The notes below the pieces were generated by a model. That model was not told the origin of the DNA, ran no database searches, and saw only the letters and a program-made list of their open reading frames with translations. A DNA stretch of 64,000 nucleotides from an uncultured Bacteroidales bacterium (GTDB taxonomy: Bacteria; Bacteroidota; Bacteroidia; Bacteroidales; P3). The stretch covers positions 167,596 to 231,595 of the forward strand of contig CALUMK010000002.1 of NCBI GenBank assembly GCA_944321735.1, read 5' to 3'. How positions within the stretch are numbered: position 1 is the stretch's first letter; each line of letters starts with the position of its first letter. Made by a program: the position numbers and the translations under genes. Of the stretch, positions 52,944-62,613 are shown one piece after another.

Positions 52944-53462
52944 TTAAAAGCCTCTGATTGATTTTGTTGCATCGGTCTCTCTCATGAACTCCCCTTTGAT
53001 GGAAAACATCAGGTCGCGGACTTGGGCTTTCTTTCCCCTGCCTTTTTTCATGACAGCCCTGTAGCCTTGGTTCCGGTAAGTGTATTCGTAATAGAGTTCC
53101 TTGAGCTTGAGGCCCGGGGCCAATGTATCGACAGCCCCTCGGATGCCGGCCGGGCAGTATTCCAAAGGGATTTCGGTTTCGGTGCAGTAATAAGCTCCGT
53201 TGCGGTAGACTACTTTTCGCTGGTCGCCATCGGTGGAATAATAACCAATGACATAAGTGTTCCGGCCTTCTTTGAGCTGGTACCAGTCAACTTCCGCTGT
53301 GCCGGAATTCCGGTTGCGGAAATGGCGGAGGATGTTGTCGGAGGGGAGCTCTATCTTGACGGGTTCTGCCTTCGGCGTTTCTTGTTTCTTGTCTTGTGCG
53401 GATGCGCATTGCAACGAGGCCATTGTTACGGACAATGCCAAGATCCATGATTTTGTATTCAT
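52944..53462 (-). CDS. Periplasmic PepSY-like protein
   Basis: The 172-residue protein has a signal peptide (ILALSVTMASLQCASAQ), then a PepSY-like pattern with FRNRNSGTAEVDWYQLKEGR and KVVYRNGAYYCTETE in the middle. Such small periplasmic proteins are common in Bacteroidota and of unknown role. It begins 21 bases after the outer-membrane efflux gene ends and is probably the last gene of the RND operon. Confidence 0.72.
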   Translation of the reverse strand: MNTKSWILALSVTMASLQCASAQDKKQETPKAEPVKIELPSDNILRHFRNRNSGTAEVDWYQLKEGRNTYVIGYYSTDGDQRKVVYRNGAYYCTETEIPLEYCPAGIRGAVDTLAPGLKLKELYYEYTYRNQGYRAVMKKGRGKKAQVRDLMFSIKGEFMRETDATKSIRGF

Positions 53463-53483
53463 AGCATTGAATTTAATACTTGT

Positions 53484-55145
53484 CTATTCGTTTTCCTTTG
53501 CCGGTTCGAATTTCCGGTTTTTCCGCCTTTCCTTGCGGTCGGCTTTCTTTTGCTCCGGATTCAAATCCTGCTGGATGTATTTTTCGGTGTTTTCCGTAGC
53601 TTGCCGGCCGAGGTATTCCCGGTAGGTTTCACGCAAGGTTTCTTCTTTGGTGAGTCCTGGGCGGGCCTGTATCGAATCCGACAAATGCTTCTTGACCATC
53701 TTTTCCTGCTTGCGCAGCTGTTCCTTGGTCAAGGCCTCTTCCGGCAGTTCCTCGTTCCAGCCGCCGCCTAAGGCTTTGTAGAGGTCAACCAAGGCCAAGT
53801 ACTCGTGGCATACGCTCTGTACTAATTCCAGCTGGGCATCGAAATACTGACGCTGGGCATCCAATACGTCCATGTAGCCGATGACCCCGTTGAGGTATTG
53901 CAGTTCGGCCAGTTCGGCGTATTTGCTGGCCGCCTCCTGGAGGTTGACTAAAAGGGAGGAGGTCTGCGTGACTTTGTTATAGACCACCATCGCGTCGTTG
54001 ACTTCCTTGAAAGCGGTCAGCACCGTTTTCTCGTAGGCGGCCTTTTGCTGCATGTATTTTTCGATAGAGGCCTTGTACCGGTTCTGGTTACGTCCCCAGT
54101 GGAGCAAAGGTACTAAGAAATTGACGATAGGGTAGGCGTAGGGCGATTGGAATATATGCGCCCATGAATCGGTGTTGGCTTCGAAACCCACGTTGGTGTT
54201 GATTCGGAACGAAGGGAAGCGGGAAGCGAAATAGAAGCCGGCATTGGCCATGGCTTCGTGCAGTTCGGTCCGGGCTTGCCGTATATCCGGCCGGCGGAGC
54301 AGGAGGTCGGAGGGAAGCCCTACCGGGATATCGATCAGGAACTGGCTGCGCATCCGGGTCTGGGAGCGTTCCACGCTGGAGGGGAATTCCCCGGCCAGCA
54401 ACGAGATTTCATGTTCCTTGAGCGCGATTTGACGTTCGATTTCAGGAACCAGGGTGGCGGCACTGGCGTATTCCACAATGGCTTGGCGATAAGGGATTTC
54501 CGAAGTGAGGCCGCCTGCGAAACGCAATTCAGCCTTTTCCCGGCTTTCCTGGCGGGTCTCCATGGTCCGGCGTACGATTTCCAGTTGCTGGTCGAGCGAG
54601 AGCAATTCGAAATAAGCGGTCGCCACTTGGGCAATCAGGCTCATCTGCAAGGCTCGCTGGCCTTCAATCGAGGACAGGTAGCGGTCGCGGGCTTCTTTCG
54701 ATTCCCAGATGGAAGCACCGAAGAGGTTGAATTCCCAGCCTATCGTGGCTTTCAATCCCGGTTCCGGGCCGGGATCTTTCGGCAGGCCGTAATAGTTCAG
54801 GATCTCGTTCCGTTTGCCAATCCACAAATCCACGGTGGGGAAGTTTTCGGCTATAGCCCCGCGGCTGCTGTAGCGCAGTTCCCTGATTTTGGAAATGGCA
54901 GCCTGCATGTCCTTGTTGTTGTCCAAGGTCTTACGGATCAGGCTTTGCAGTATGGTGTCGGTATAGATTTCCCACCATTGCATATCCGCCAATGCCAGCG
55001 AATCCAATACCGTCTCGTCCCGCAGGATATGGGCGGGGAGCTCTGTGTCCGGTGCCGGGCAGTACTTCTGCATGGAGCAGGAAGAAAGAACGAGCATTCC
55101 TGCTACCAGCGCAATGATGCTATGTTTTGATTTTAGAATGTTCAT
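53484..55145 (-). CDS. RND efflux outer-membrane factor (OprM/TolC-type lipoprotein)
   Basis: The 553-residue protein has a lipobox (MLVLSSCSMQKY), then the doubled TolC repeat with DNNKDMQAAISKIRE, GRPDIRQARTEL-like sequence (RRPDIRQARTELHEAMANAG) and VLDAQRQYFDAQLELVQ. It carries a highly charged C-terminal extension of about 90 residues (EEALTKEQLRKQEKMVKKHL, and a Lys/Arg-rich end) not usual in the family. It is the third gene of the adaptor-permease-channel operon, 35 bases after the permease. Confidence 0.94.
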   Translation of the reverse strand: MNILKSKHSIIALVAGMLVLSSCSMQKYCPAPDTELPAHILRDETVLDSLALADMQWWEIYTDTILQSLIRKTLDNNKDMQAAISKIRELRYSSRGAIAENFPTVDLWIGKRNEILNYYGLPKDPGPEPGLKATIGWEFNLFGASIWESKEARDRYLSSIEGQRALQMSLIAQVATAYFELLSLDQQLEIVRRTMETRQESREKAELRFAGGLTSEIPYRQAIVEYASAATLVPEIERQIALKEHEISLLAGEFPSSVERSQTRMRSQFLIDIPVGLPSDLLLRRPDIRQARTELHEAMANAGFYFASRFPSFRINTNVGFEANTDSWAHIFQSPYAYPIVNFLVPLLHWGRNQNRYKASIEKYMQQKAAYEKTVLTAFKEVNDAMVVYNKVTQTSSLLVNLQEAASKYAELAELQYLNGVIGYMDVLDAQRQYFDAQLELVQSVCHEYLALVDLYKALGGGWNEELPEEALTKEQLRKQEKMVKKHLSDSIQARPGLTKEETLRETYREYLGRQATENTEKYIQQDLNPEQKKADRKERRKNRKFEPAKENE

Positions 55146-55180
55146 GCGTTGCAGTTCCTTTCAAAAGCTGGGTTCGATAC

Positions 55181-58100
55181 TTAGGCTTGGCTGCCTGCGC
55201 TTGCAGGAGCAGTGGCGTAGGTCTGTTTCTTCTTCCTTTTCATTTTGAGGCGGTAGATCCAGACAAAGAAATAGGGAACGAAGAGGATGCCGACCAGAAT
55301 GGCGGTCATCATGCCGAAGAATACCCCTGTACTGATATCCCGGCGGGCTTCCGAACCTGGACCCGATGCGAAAATCAGCGGCAACAGTCCTAAAATGAAG
55401 GCCATCGAAGTCATGATGATGGGTCGGAAACGCAGCTGGGCCGCCTTGAGCGCAGCCGGGACGATATCCAGACCGGCTGCCACTTCGTCTTTGGCGAATT
55501 CCACAATCAGAATGGCATTCTTGGCTACCAGACCGATTAGCATGACCAAGCCGATTTGGAAATAGACGTTGTTTTCCATGCCGCAAAGCACGATGCCCAA
55601 GTAGGCACCGAACACCCCGATAGGCAAGGAAAGAATCACCGCGATAGGAATCGACCAGCTTTCATATTGGGCAGCCAAGAACAGGAACACGAACAGGAAA
55701 GCCAGCCCGAGCACGAAGCCAGTCTTGCCGCTGGAATGCTGTTCCTGATAGGATAATCCGCTCCATTCCACGCCGATGCCCGGAGGCAGTACTTGCTCTA
55801 CCGTTTCTTCCAGAATCCGCATCACATCGCCGGTACTGTATCCGTGGGCGGCTTCGGCCTGTACCGTGGCCGAATAGAACATGTTGAACCTTTTGATGGT
55901 ACCCGGTCCGGTGGTGTAATAGCTGGAGCCTAAGTTGGAAATAGGGATCATCGCGCCCGATGAACCGCGTACAAAGAACAGGTTCAGGTTGTCGCGATGC
56001 GCCCGGAACGGGGCTTCGGCTTGCATGTACACACGGTATACGCGGTTGAACATATTGAAGTCGTTGATGTAATACGAACCGGTAAATGTTTTCAGCGTGG
56101 AGAAGATATCGGAATTGGGCACGCCGAGGATTTTGGCCCGGTCTCGATCCACATCGAAGTACAACTGGGGAATATTGCCTTGCATAGCGGCCGAAATGCT
56201 GCTCATCTCCTTGCGCTGGGAGGCCACCATCAGGAAAGTGTCCACGGCGGCTTGCAGTTGCTCGTAAGTGGTGCTTCCGCGGGCTTCCAGCACCATTTCG
56301 ACCCCTCCGGAAGAACCCAGGCCGGGAATGACGGGCGGGGTAATCAGGTAAACCTTGCTTTCGGGATAGCTTTCGAACTCTTTTCGCACTTCCTCCATCG
56401 TCTTTTCGATGTCGGTCTGCTGGCGTTCGTCCCAAGGCTTGAGGATGACGGTCAGCTGGCTTCGCGACTGGCTCGTTCCCAGACGGGGACTGCTCCCGGT
56501 CACGTTCAGCACGTCTTCCACATCGGGATGCTGCATCAGGTAGGCCATCGCCCGGTCGGTCACTTTCCGGGTGCGTTCAATGGTCGTGCCTTCGGGCAGT
56601 TCGAATTCCACGGTGAAATAACCCTGGTCTTCCTGCGACATGAAGCTGGTAGGCGCAATCTTGTTCATCGCCCAGATGCCGATCAGGACTAAAAGGAATG
56701 CGCAGAACATACGGCGGGAATGCGCCAAGGTGTAACGGATGCCGCCTTGATACTTATTGGAGCCGACTTCAAGGAATTGGTTGATTTTCCGGAAAATCCA
56801 TGGCTTTTTCTTATGAACGTCATCCGGACGGAGAATCAGGGAGCACATGACCGGGCTCAACGTCAGGGCCACGATGGTCGAAATGATAACCGAAACGGCA
56901 ATCGTGATGGTAAATTGCCGGAACAATTGTCCGGTGATACCGCTCAGGAAGCTTACCGGCACGAATACGGCGCACAAAACCAAGGACATCGCAATCAAGG
57001 CGCTGCTCAGGCCGTTCATGGCTTTCTTGGTGGCCTCGTAAGGCGAAAGCCCTTCCTGGTGCATGATACGGTCCACGTTTTCCACTACCACGATGGCATC
57101 GTCCACCACGATCCCGATGGCCAGAATCAAGCCCAACAAGGTCATCGTGTTCAAGGAGAAGCCGAAGGCCAGCATGACCCCGAAGGTACCAATCAAGGAG
57201 ATAGGCACGGCCACGATAGGAATGATGGTGGCTCGCCAGTTCTGCAAAGTGAGGAATACCACTAAGATAACCAAGAACAAGGCTTCAAACAAGGCTTTGA
57301 ACACGTGATGGATGGAGTCGGAAATATAGGTGGTCATATCGAACGGGATCCGGTAGGTGATTCCGTCGGGAAAGCTTTGGCTGATTTCTTCCATTGCATT
57401 CTTGACGTTTTCCGCTACTTCCATCGCGTTGGCTCCCGGCAAGGTGCTGATTTCAAGCACAGCGGCATTGCCTCCGTTGATACCGCTTTCGGTATTGTAG
57501 GAAGAGGCTTCGAGCGAGACCCTCGCCACATCCCGCAGACGGATCAGCCCGCCTTCGGATTCGGCCCTGACGACGATTTCTTCAAATTCTTCCACGGACG
57601 AAAGGCGGCCTTGGGCGGTGATGGGAATCGTGATGTCCAGTCCTTCCATCGGGGCTTGTCCCAAGACCCCGGCGGCCGATTCCCGGTTCTGGTCCCGGAT
57701 GGCATCTTGTATGTCTTTGACGGTTAGTCCGAAATTGGCTAATTTGTCGGGCTGTACCCAGATTTGCATGGCATAGTAACGGCTGCCCACATTCCTTACC
57801 CGGCCTACGCCCGGAACCCGTCGGAGCAAGTCCAATACGTTGAGGGTGGCGTAGTTGCTGAGGTAAATCTCATCGAATTTGGGGTCGCTCGAAAGCAGGG
57901 TCACGGTCAGCAGCTTGTTGGAAGCCTGCTTTTCTACTTCCAAGCCGTTAGTCACCACTTCGGCCGGCAGACGGGATTCGGCCAATTTGACACGGTTTTG
58001 GATTTCTACAGCAGCCAGGTCGGGGTCGGTGCTGATATCGAAAGTGATGATGGCCGAGAAGCTGCCGTTGTTGGTGCTGGTCGATTCCATGTAAAGCATT

Positions 58101-58324
58101 CCCGGCGTGCCGTTGAGTTCCTGTTCGATAGGGGTGGCTACCGCCTGGGTCACGGTCTCGGAGTTGGCCCCGGGATAGGAGGCCGACACGCGGACCGAGG
58201 GAGGAACGATTTGCGGGTATTGGTCGATGGGCAACAAGACCAGTCCGATAATCCCGACAATCAGGATCAGGATGGAGATTACCATCGAGAAGACCGGCCT
58301 GTCGATGAAAAAATCTGCTTTCAT
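55181..58324 (-). CDS. RND efflux transporter permease (HAE1/AcrB family)
   Basis: The 1047-residue inner-membrane antiporter has 12 predicted membrane segments. The N-terminus is FFIDRPVFSMVISILILIVG. The proton-relay residues are present: the Asp pair in GIVVDDAIVVVENVDRIM and the Lys in GLVAKNAILIVEFAKDE. It should export hydrophobic or amphiphilic drugs or bile-like compounds. It starts 3 bases after the adaptor gene ends. Confidence 0.97.
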   Translation of the reverse strand: MKADFFIDRPVFSMVISILILIVGIIGLVLLPIDQYPQIVPPSVRVSASYPGANSETVTQAVATPIEQELNGTPGMLYMESTSTNNGSFSAIITFDISTDPDLAAVEIQNRVKLAESRLPAEVVTNGLEVEKQASNKLLTVTLLSSDPKFDEIYLSNYATLNVLDLLRRVPGVGRVRNVGSRYYAMQIWVQPDKLANFGLTVKDIQDAIRDQNRESAAGVLGQAPMEGLDITIPITAQGRLSSVEEFEEIVVRAESEGGLIRLRDVARVSLEASSYNTESGINGGNAAVLEISTLPGANAMEVAENVKNAMEEISQSFPDGITYRIPFDMTTYISDSIHHVFKALFEALFLVILVVFLTLQNWRATIIPIVAVPISLIGTFGVMLAFGFSLNTMTLLGLILAIGIVVDDAIVVVENVDRIMHQEGLSPYEATKKAMNGLSSALIAMSLVLCAVFVPVSFLSGITGQLFRQFTITIAVSVIISTIVALTLSPVMCSLILRPDDVHKKKPWIFRKINQFLEVGSNKYQGGIRYTLAHSRRMFCAFLLVLIGIWAMNKIAPTSFMSQEDQGYFTVEFELPEGTTIERTRKVTDRAMAYLMQHPDVEDVLNVTGSSPRLGTSQSRSQLTVILKPWDERQQTDIEKTMEEVRKEFESYPESKVYLITPPVIPGLGSSGGVEMVLEARGSTTYEQLQAAVDTFLMVASQRKEMSSISAAMQGNIPQLYFDVDRDRAKILGVPNSDIFSTLKTFTGSYYINDFNMFNRVYRVYMQAEAPFRAHRDNLNLFFVRGSSGAMIPISNLGSSYYTTGPGTIKRFNMFYSATVQAEAAHGYSTGDVMRILEETVEQVLPPGIGVEWSGLSYQEQHSSGKTGFVLGLAFLFVFLFLAAQYESWSIPIAVILSLPIGVFGAYLGIVLCGMENNVYFQIGLVMLIGLVAKNAILIVEFAKDEVAAGLDIVPAALKAAQLRFRPIIMTSMAFILGLLPLIFASGPGSEARRDISTGVFFGMMTAILVGILFVPYFFVWIYRLKMKRKKKQTYATAPASAGSQA

Positions 58325-58327
58325 GCC

Positions 58328-59782
58328 TTAATCCAGATTAGGGTTAGAATCTTGTTGGATGCCTTGCGCGGCCATGGTCCCGGGTATCATTCCCGAATCC
58401 CTGCCGGCGTCTTTGAAGGGAGGACGGAGCGAATCGGCATCCTTCTTTCGGCAGCTGTCGCTGGAAACCTGCGTGCTGTCAGACAGTATCCTTGTGCTTG
58501 TATCCGTCGGGCTGCTGGCGGGAAGCGTTTCTACCGAAGTACTGTCTCCCGGTACGGGCACGAGCTGGACCTTGGTGCCGTGGACCAGCTTGTGGTATCC
58601 TTCCACGATGATTTGTTCATCGGCGGCCAGACCGCGTTCCACGATGACCGAGTTGCCGATTTCAGGGCCTAATTCGATGAATCGCTGTTCGCAGACGCTG
58701 TCGGGGCGGACAACGAAGATATAGGCACCGCCCTTGTCGATAATCAAGGCCTTCTGGGGAACCACGATGGCGTTTTCACGTACATCCAGCAGGAGCTTCA
58801 CCCGGGTAATCTGGCCGGGAAGCAGGATATGGTCGGGGTTGGGAATCGCGGCGCGGACCGTAAAAGTCCCCGTCTGGGGATCCACTTGCGGGTCGGCAAA
58901 ATCGACCAGACCGCTGTACGGATATACCGTGTTATCTACCAGTGTGATAGTAATGAAAGGATTCCATTTCCGGTCGTCTACCTTCTGGCCTAGGTTCACA
59001 TTCCGTTCCTTGCTTCTCAGGTAGTCGAGCCCGGTCATGCTGAAATCCACTTGGACGGTATCGCTCTTGACCACGGTGGCTAGCAAGGACTTGCCGCCGG
59101 GTCCTACCAACGTCCCTATATCCACGCTCCTTTCGCTGATATATCCGGAAATGGGGGAACGTACCGAAGTGTAACCCAAGGCGATTTCGGCCTGGGTCAG
59201 GTTGGCTTCGCTCATCTGCACTTCGGCAATCGCGCTCTCGTAGGCGGCAATCGCATTGTCCAGGTCCAACTGGCTGGCTGCATCCTGTTCATACAGGGGC
59301 TGGATACGGTTCAAGTCCCGTTCGGCTTTCTGCGCCAAGGCTTTGTTCTTGCTCAGCGAGGCTTTGGCACCTTCCACGCGGGCTTGGTAGACTTTGGGGT
59401 CGATGACGAACAGCAACTGGTCCTTCTTGACATAGGTACCTTCTTCGAACAGCATGCTTTCCAGGTAGCCTTCCACGCGAGCGCGGATTTCCACGAATTG
59501 CTGTGCCCGGATTCGTCCCACGTACTCGCCATAGAGTTCCATGTCTTTGACTTCCACGGGCTGGGCGGAGACGATGGGTAGCTGGACAGGTTCGGGTTCG
59601 GGCTTAAGGAGAAACCAGAGTCCTACGCCGATAGCGGCCAGTACCACAAGGATGATAATCCAGTGCTTGAACTGCAGTTGTTTTATTTTCCCGAAGAACC
59701 GGGAAAGGGCGTTTTTCGCTGCACGGCCTTTTTCCAAGGCCTTGGTTCCGTATTGCATGAGTTTGTCGCTATCTACTTGCAT
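58328..59782 (-). CDS. RND efflux periplasmic adaptor with N-terminal membrane anchor
   Basis: The 484-residue protein has the adaptor parts: a barrel-sandwich with GRIRAQQFVEIRARVEGYLE, an alpha-hairpin of residues 145-205 (KNKALAQKAERDLNRIQPLY) and ALGYTSVRSPISGYISERSV. Instead of a lipoprotein signal it has a basic N-terminal segment of about 40 residues and one membrane helix (HWIIILVVLAAIGVGLWFLL). The C-terminal 70 residues are Ser/Asp/Thr-rich and appear disordered. It leads the efflux operon. Confidence 0.93.
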   Translation of the reverse strand: MQVDSDKLMQYGTKALEKGRAAKNALSRFFGKIKQLQFKHWIIILVVLAAIGVGLWFLLKPEPEPVQLPIVSAQPVEVKDMELYGEYVGRIRAQQFVEIRARVEGYLESMLFEEGTYVKKDQLLFVIDPKVYQARVEGAKASLSKNKALAQKAERDLNRIQPLYEQDAASQLDLDNAIAAYESAIAEVQMSEANLTQAEIALGYTSVRSPISGYISERSVDIGTLVGPGGKSLLATVVKSDTVQVDFSMTGLDYLRSKERNVNLGQKVDDRKWNPFITITLVDNTVYPYSGLVDFADPQVDPQTGTFTVRAAIPNPDHILLPGQITRVKLLLDVRENAIVVPQKALIIDKGGAYIFVVRPDSVCEQRFIELGPEIGNSVIVERGLAADEQIIVEGYHKLVHGTKVQLVPVPGDSTSVETLPASSPTDTSTRILSDSTQVSSDSCRKKDADSLRPPFKDAGRDSGMIPGTMAAQGIQQDSNPNLD

Positions 59783-60121
59783 GGCACGTTTATAATGTTT
59801 GCAAATAAGGGGATGCCCAAGAGTCAGGCTCCCGTGAAAGAACAGATGTGATGGATTGGGGCGGATAGGGAAAAGAGTTTACGTTGATAAACAGGTCTTT
59901 CCATTTTGGTTGCCCCTTGCATTGGTGGGCAAAAATAAGAAAAGTTTCGGATATTCGATGCCGGGGGCTTCCTGTCGGATTCCCGGTCTTTTTTTATCTT
60001 CGCGTGCCGGAATCGGAAGAAGCGACAGGTTCATTGTTGTGGCCTAAGGCGGTGTTTGGGATTGGACTTGGGCCGGTTGTTTTGCGCCCTGTTGCCGTTC
60101 TGGCATTTTAATATGTTTGCT
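59783..60121. promoter_or_regulatory. Divergent intergenic region of the RND operon and MBL hydrolase gene
   Basis: No gene is seen. The minus strand has TATTTTTG at 59937-59930 (full -7 match) for the RND operon. The plus strand has TATCTTCG at 59995-60002 (one mismatch), 120 bases before the MBL gene. No regulator gene or clear operator is adjacent. Confidence 0.45.
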
Positions 60122-60883
60122 ATGAGCCGTTTGACATTTTTAGGGACAGGGACTTCGCAAGGCGTGCCTATTATCGGTTGCCATTGCCCGGTCTGCCAAT
60201 CTTCTGATAGTCATGATAAGAGATTGCGGACTTCGGCTTTGGTAAGCACGGAGCAGGTTCAAGTGGTCATCGATGCCGGGCCGGATTTCCGCTACCAGAT
60301 GCTGCGGGCCGGGGTGGAGAACGTGGATGCGATTCTGCTGACTCATCCCCACAGGGATCATGTGGGCGGCTTGGACGATGTGCGGCCTTTCAACTATTAC
60401 CAAAAGCATCCGATGCCGGTTTACGGGAACGCGATTACGCTGAAGGCCTTGCGGACCACGATTCCGTATGCTTTTGCCGAGCACCGCTATCCGGGAGCGC
60501 CCGAGTTTGCGCTCTACGAAGTGGATGACAAGCCTTTCCGGGTCGGAGACTTGGAAATCCTGCCTTTCGAGGTGATGCATTACAAATTGCCTATTACGGC
60601 CTATCGTATGGGCGATTTGGTCTATATTACCGACGCCAAATTCATCAGCCGGAGTTCGGTGGAGAAGATTAAGGGGTGCAAGACTTTGGTGGTGAATGCT
60701 TTGCGAAAAGAGCCGCATCTTTCGCATTTTAGTCTGAGCGATGCCTTGGCCTTGATAGAGGAGGTGAAGCCGGAACGGGCTTATCTGACCCATATCGGCC
60801 ATACGATGGGGTATGCGGCGATTTCGGCGGAACTGCCGGCCGGGGTGGCGATGGCCTACGACGGGCTGGCGATAGACTTTTGA
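60122..60883 (+). CDS. MBL-fold metallo-hydrolase (PhnP-like)
   Basis: The 253-residue protein has the N-terminal FLGTGTSQGVPIIGCHCPVC, the metal motif LLTHPHRDHVGGLDDVRPF, ITDAKF and a late LTHIGHTMG. The Cys-rich GCHCPVC and the layout match PhnP-type phosphodiesterases or related tRNase Z-like hydrolases; the substrate is not certain. ATG 60122 is chosen; ATG 60113 is possible. The gene is followed by thyA after 171 bases. Confidence 0.92.
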   Translation: MSRLTFLGTGTSQGVPIIGCHCPVCQSSDSHDKRLRTSALVSTEQVQVVIDAGPDFRYQMLRAGVENVDAILLTHPHRDHVGGLDDVRPFNYYQKHPMPVYGNAITLKALRTTIPYAFAEHRYPGAPEFALYEVDDKPFRVGDLEILPFEVMHYKLPITAYRMGDLVYITDAKFISRSSVEKIKGCKTLVVNALRKEPHLSHFSLSDALALIEEVKPERAYLTHIGHTMGYAAISAELPAGVAMAYDGLAIDF

Positions 60884-61054
60884 GGACAGGACTGCTTAAG
60901 CGCAAGTGCGAAGAGCCTTGTACGTTAGTTTTTTGCGGACGGGTCTTTTGAATCTGCAAGCCGCGTTCGTCCTTGGAGGATTGACCGCAATGCGAGGCCG
61001 ACCCAAAGCGTGAATTTTGACTTTGATTTATAGAAACGCCATAAAAATACAGTC

Positions 61055-61849
61055 ATGCAGGCATATTTGGATCTTTTGCGGACCATTTTGGAAAAAGGTA
61101 CCGACAAGCACGACCGGACCGGTGTCGGGACCCGGAGCTATTTCGGCTATCAGATGCGTTTCGATTTGGCCGACGGCTTTCCGTTGGTCACGACCAAGAA
61201 ACTGCATTTGCGTTCGATCATCTATGAATTGCTTTGGATGCTCAAAGGCGATACCAATATTCAATATTTGCACGACCATAAGGTGACTATCTGGGACGAA
61301 TGGGCCGATGCCCAAGGCGACTTGGGACCGGTCTATGGCAAGCAGTGGCGGGACTGGGTATCTCCCGACGGGCGGCATATCGACCAGATAAAGAATGTGG
61401 TGGAGCAAATCAAACATAATCCCGATTCCCGCCGCCTGATTGTGACGGCCTGGAATCCGGCCGATGTGGACAGCATGGCCTTGCCGCCCTGCCACGCCTT
61501 TTTCCAGTTTTATGTGGCGCAAGGGAGGCTTTCCTGCCAGCTCTACCAGCGCAGCGCCGACTGTTTCCTCGGTGTGCCGTTCAATATCGCTTCCTACGCT
61601 TTGCTCACTTCGATGATGGCGCAGGTCTGCGGCTTGCAGCCGGGCGTGTTCGTGCATTCCTTGGGCGATGCCCATATCTACCATAACCATATCGATCAGG
61701 TCAAGTTGCAGCTTTCGCGCGAGCCTTACCCGCTGCCCCGCCTGGTACTGAATCCGGAGGTTAAGGATTTGTTTTCGTTTGATTACGAGGATATAAAGAT
61801 TGAGGACTACCAATGCCATCCGCATATCAAAGGCGATGTGGCGGTCTGA
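61055..61849 (+). CDS. thyA: Thymidylate synthase
   Basis: ThyA methylates dUMP to dTMP with methylenetetrahydrofolate. The 264-residue protein is of the short form. [19 protein letters not shown] is near residue 20, [20 protein letters not shown] follows, the catalytic Cys is in [13 protein letters not shown], and the nucleotide-binding [20 protein letters not shown] and [10 protein letters not shown] are present. A dihydrofolate reductase gene is not next to it within the window. Confidence 0.97.
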   Translation: MQAYLDLLRTILEKGTDKHDRTGVGTRSYFGYQMRFDLADGFPLVTTKKLHLRSIIYELLWMLKGDTNIQYLHDHKVTIWDEWADAQGDLGPVYGKQWRDWVSPDGRHIDQIKNVVEQIKHNPDSRRLIVTAWNPADVDSMALPPCHAFFQFYVAQGRLSCQLYQRSADCFLGVPFNIASYALLTSMMAQVCGLQPGVFVHSLGDAHIYHNHIDQVKLQLSREPYPLPRLVLNPEVKDLFSFDYEDIKIEDYQCHPHIKGDVAV

Positions 61850-62319
61850 GGATTGGTTTCAGGCAGGCATGCATTTGCGGCGATGCATGGCAAGTCTTAC
61901 ATTTTGACGCATTTTTGGGTTAAGTCGTAATGGTATTCGACTGAAAATCTGTTGGTTTTGTTTTACTTGCCGTTGAATTGTATGGACAAAAGAATGTCCG
62001 TTTTTCTGTTTTAGTGTTTGGGTTGATTTTTTGGGGGGATGGGGCTATTCCTATTGCGGTCGGATGGGGCTGGAAGCCGAGCCGGTTTGCGTAAGCGGTA
62101 CGATTTTTGTCGTTTTCTTGCTTTGGTATGGGAAGAGTCTGTCGAAGCCTATTTTGTCGAAGCCTACCGGGATCGGATTCGTCTTGTACAGCCTGTAGCT
62201 GGGGGCTTTTCAATGTGGAAATAGGCTTGATATTTTAGGCTGTCTTGTTTACTTTTGTACAGGAAATCATGGAGACAATGTTCTTGCTTTCCGTTGGAAA
62301 TTTATAAGAGAGGGAAATT
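61850..62319 (+). other. Gene-free stretch before the MntA/HepT module
   Basis: I see no real gene. A -7 element TACTTTTG is at 62250-62257, suitable for mntA. A short direct repeat TGTCGAAGCCTA occurs at 62140-62151 and 62155-62166. Confidence 0.4.
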
Positions 62320-62613
62320 ATGCTGACATTAGAAGAATGCAAGCGACAATTGGCAGAATTCAAACAGTTATCAGGAAAGAAGTATGGGATTCGCAAAATT
62401 GGCATTTTCGGTTCTGTGGCGAGAAACGAACAAAATGAGGGCAGTGATATCGACATTTTGGTGGAGTTGGAAGAACCAAGATTATCTTTGATGTATGATT
62501 TGCAAGTGCGTTTATCTGGAATGTTTCAATGTTCTGTCGATTTAGTGAGATATAGAGATTCTTTGCGTTCTTCTTTCAAAGAGCAGATTAGAAAGGAGAC
62601 TATTTATGTGTGA
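62320..62613 (+). CDS. mntA: MntA-type nucleotidyltransferase antitoxin
   Basis: The 97-residue minimal nucleotidyltransferase has the motif IFGSVARNEQNEGSDIDILV, with the catalytic Gly-Ser and Asp-x-Asp pairs intact. MntA antitoxins adenylylate a Tyr in the HEPN toxin. The stop overlaps the start of the toxin gene by 8 bases (62606-62613). The gene seems intact. Confidence 0.92.
   Translation: MLTLEECKRQLAEFKQLSGKKYGIRKIGIFGSVARNEQNEGSDIDILVELEEPRLSLMYDLQVRLSGMFQCSVDLVRYRDSLRSSFKEQIRKETIYV

Noticed and set aside
62140-62166. Short direct repeat TGTCGAAGCCTA as attachment site
   Set aside because: Only two adjacent copies, no integrase or tRNA nearby; most likely a chance or slippage duplication.
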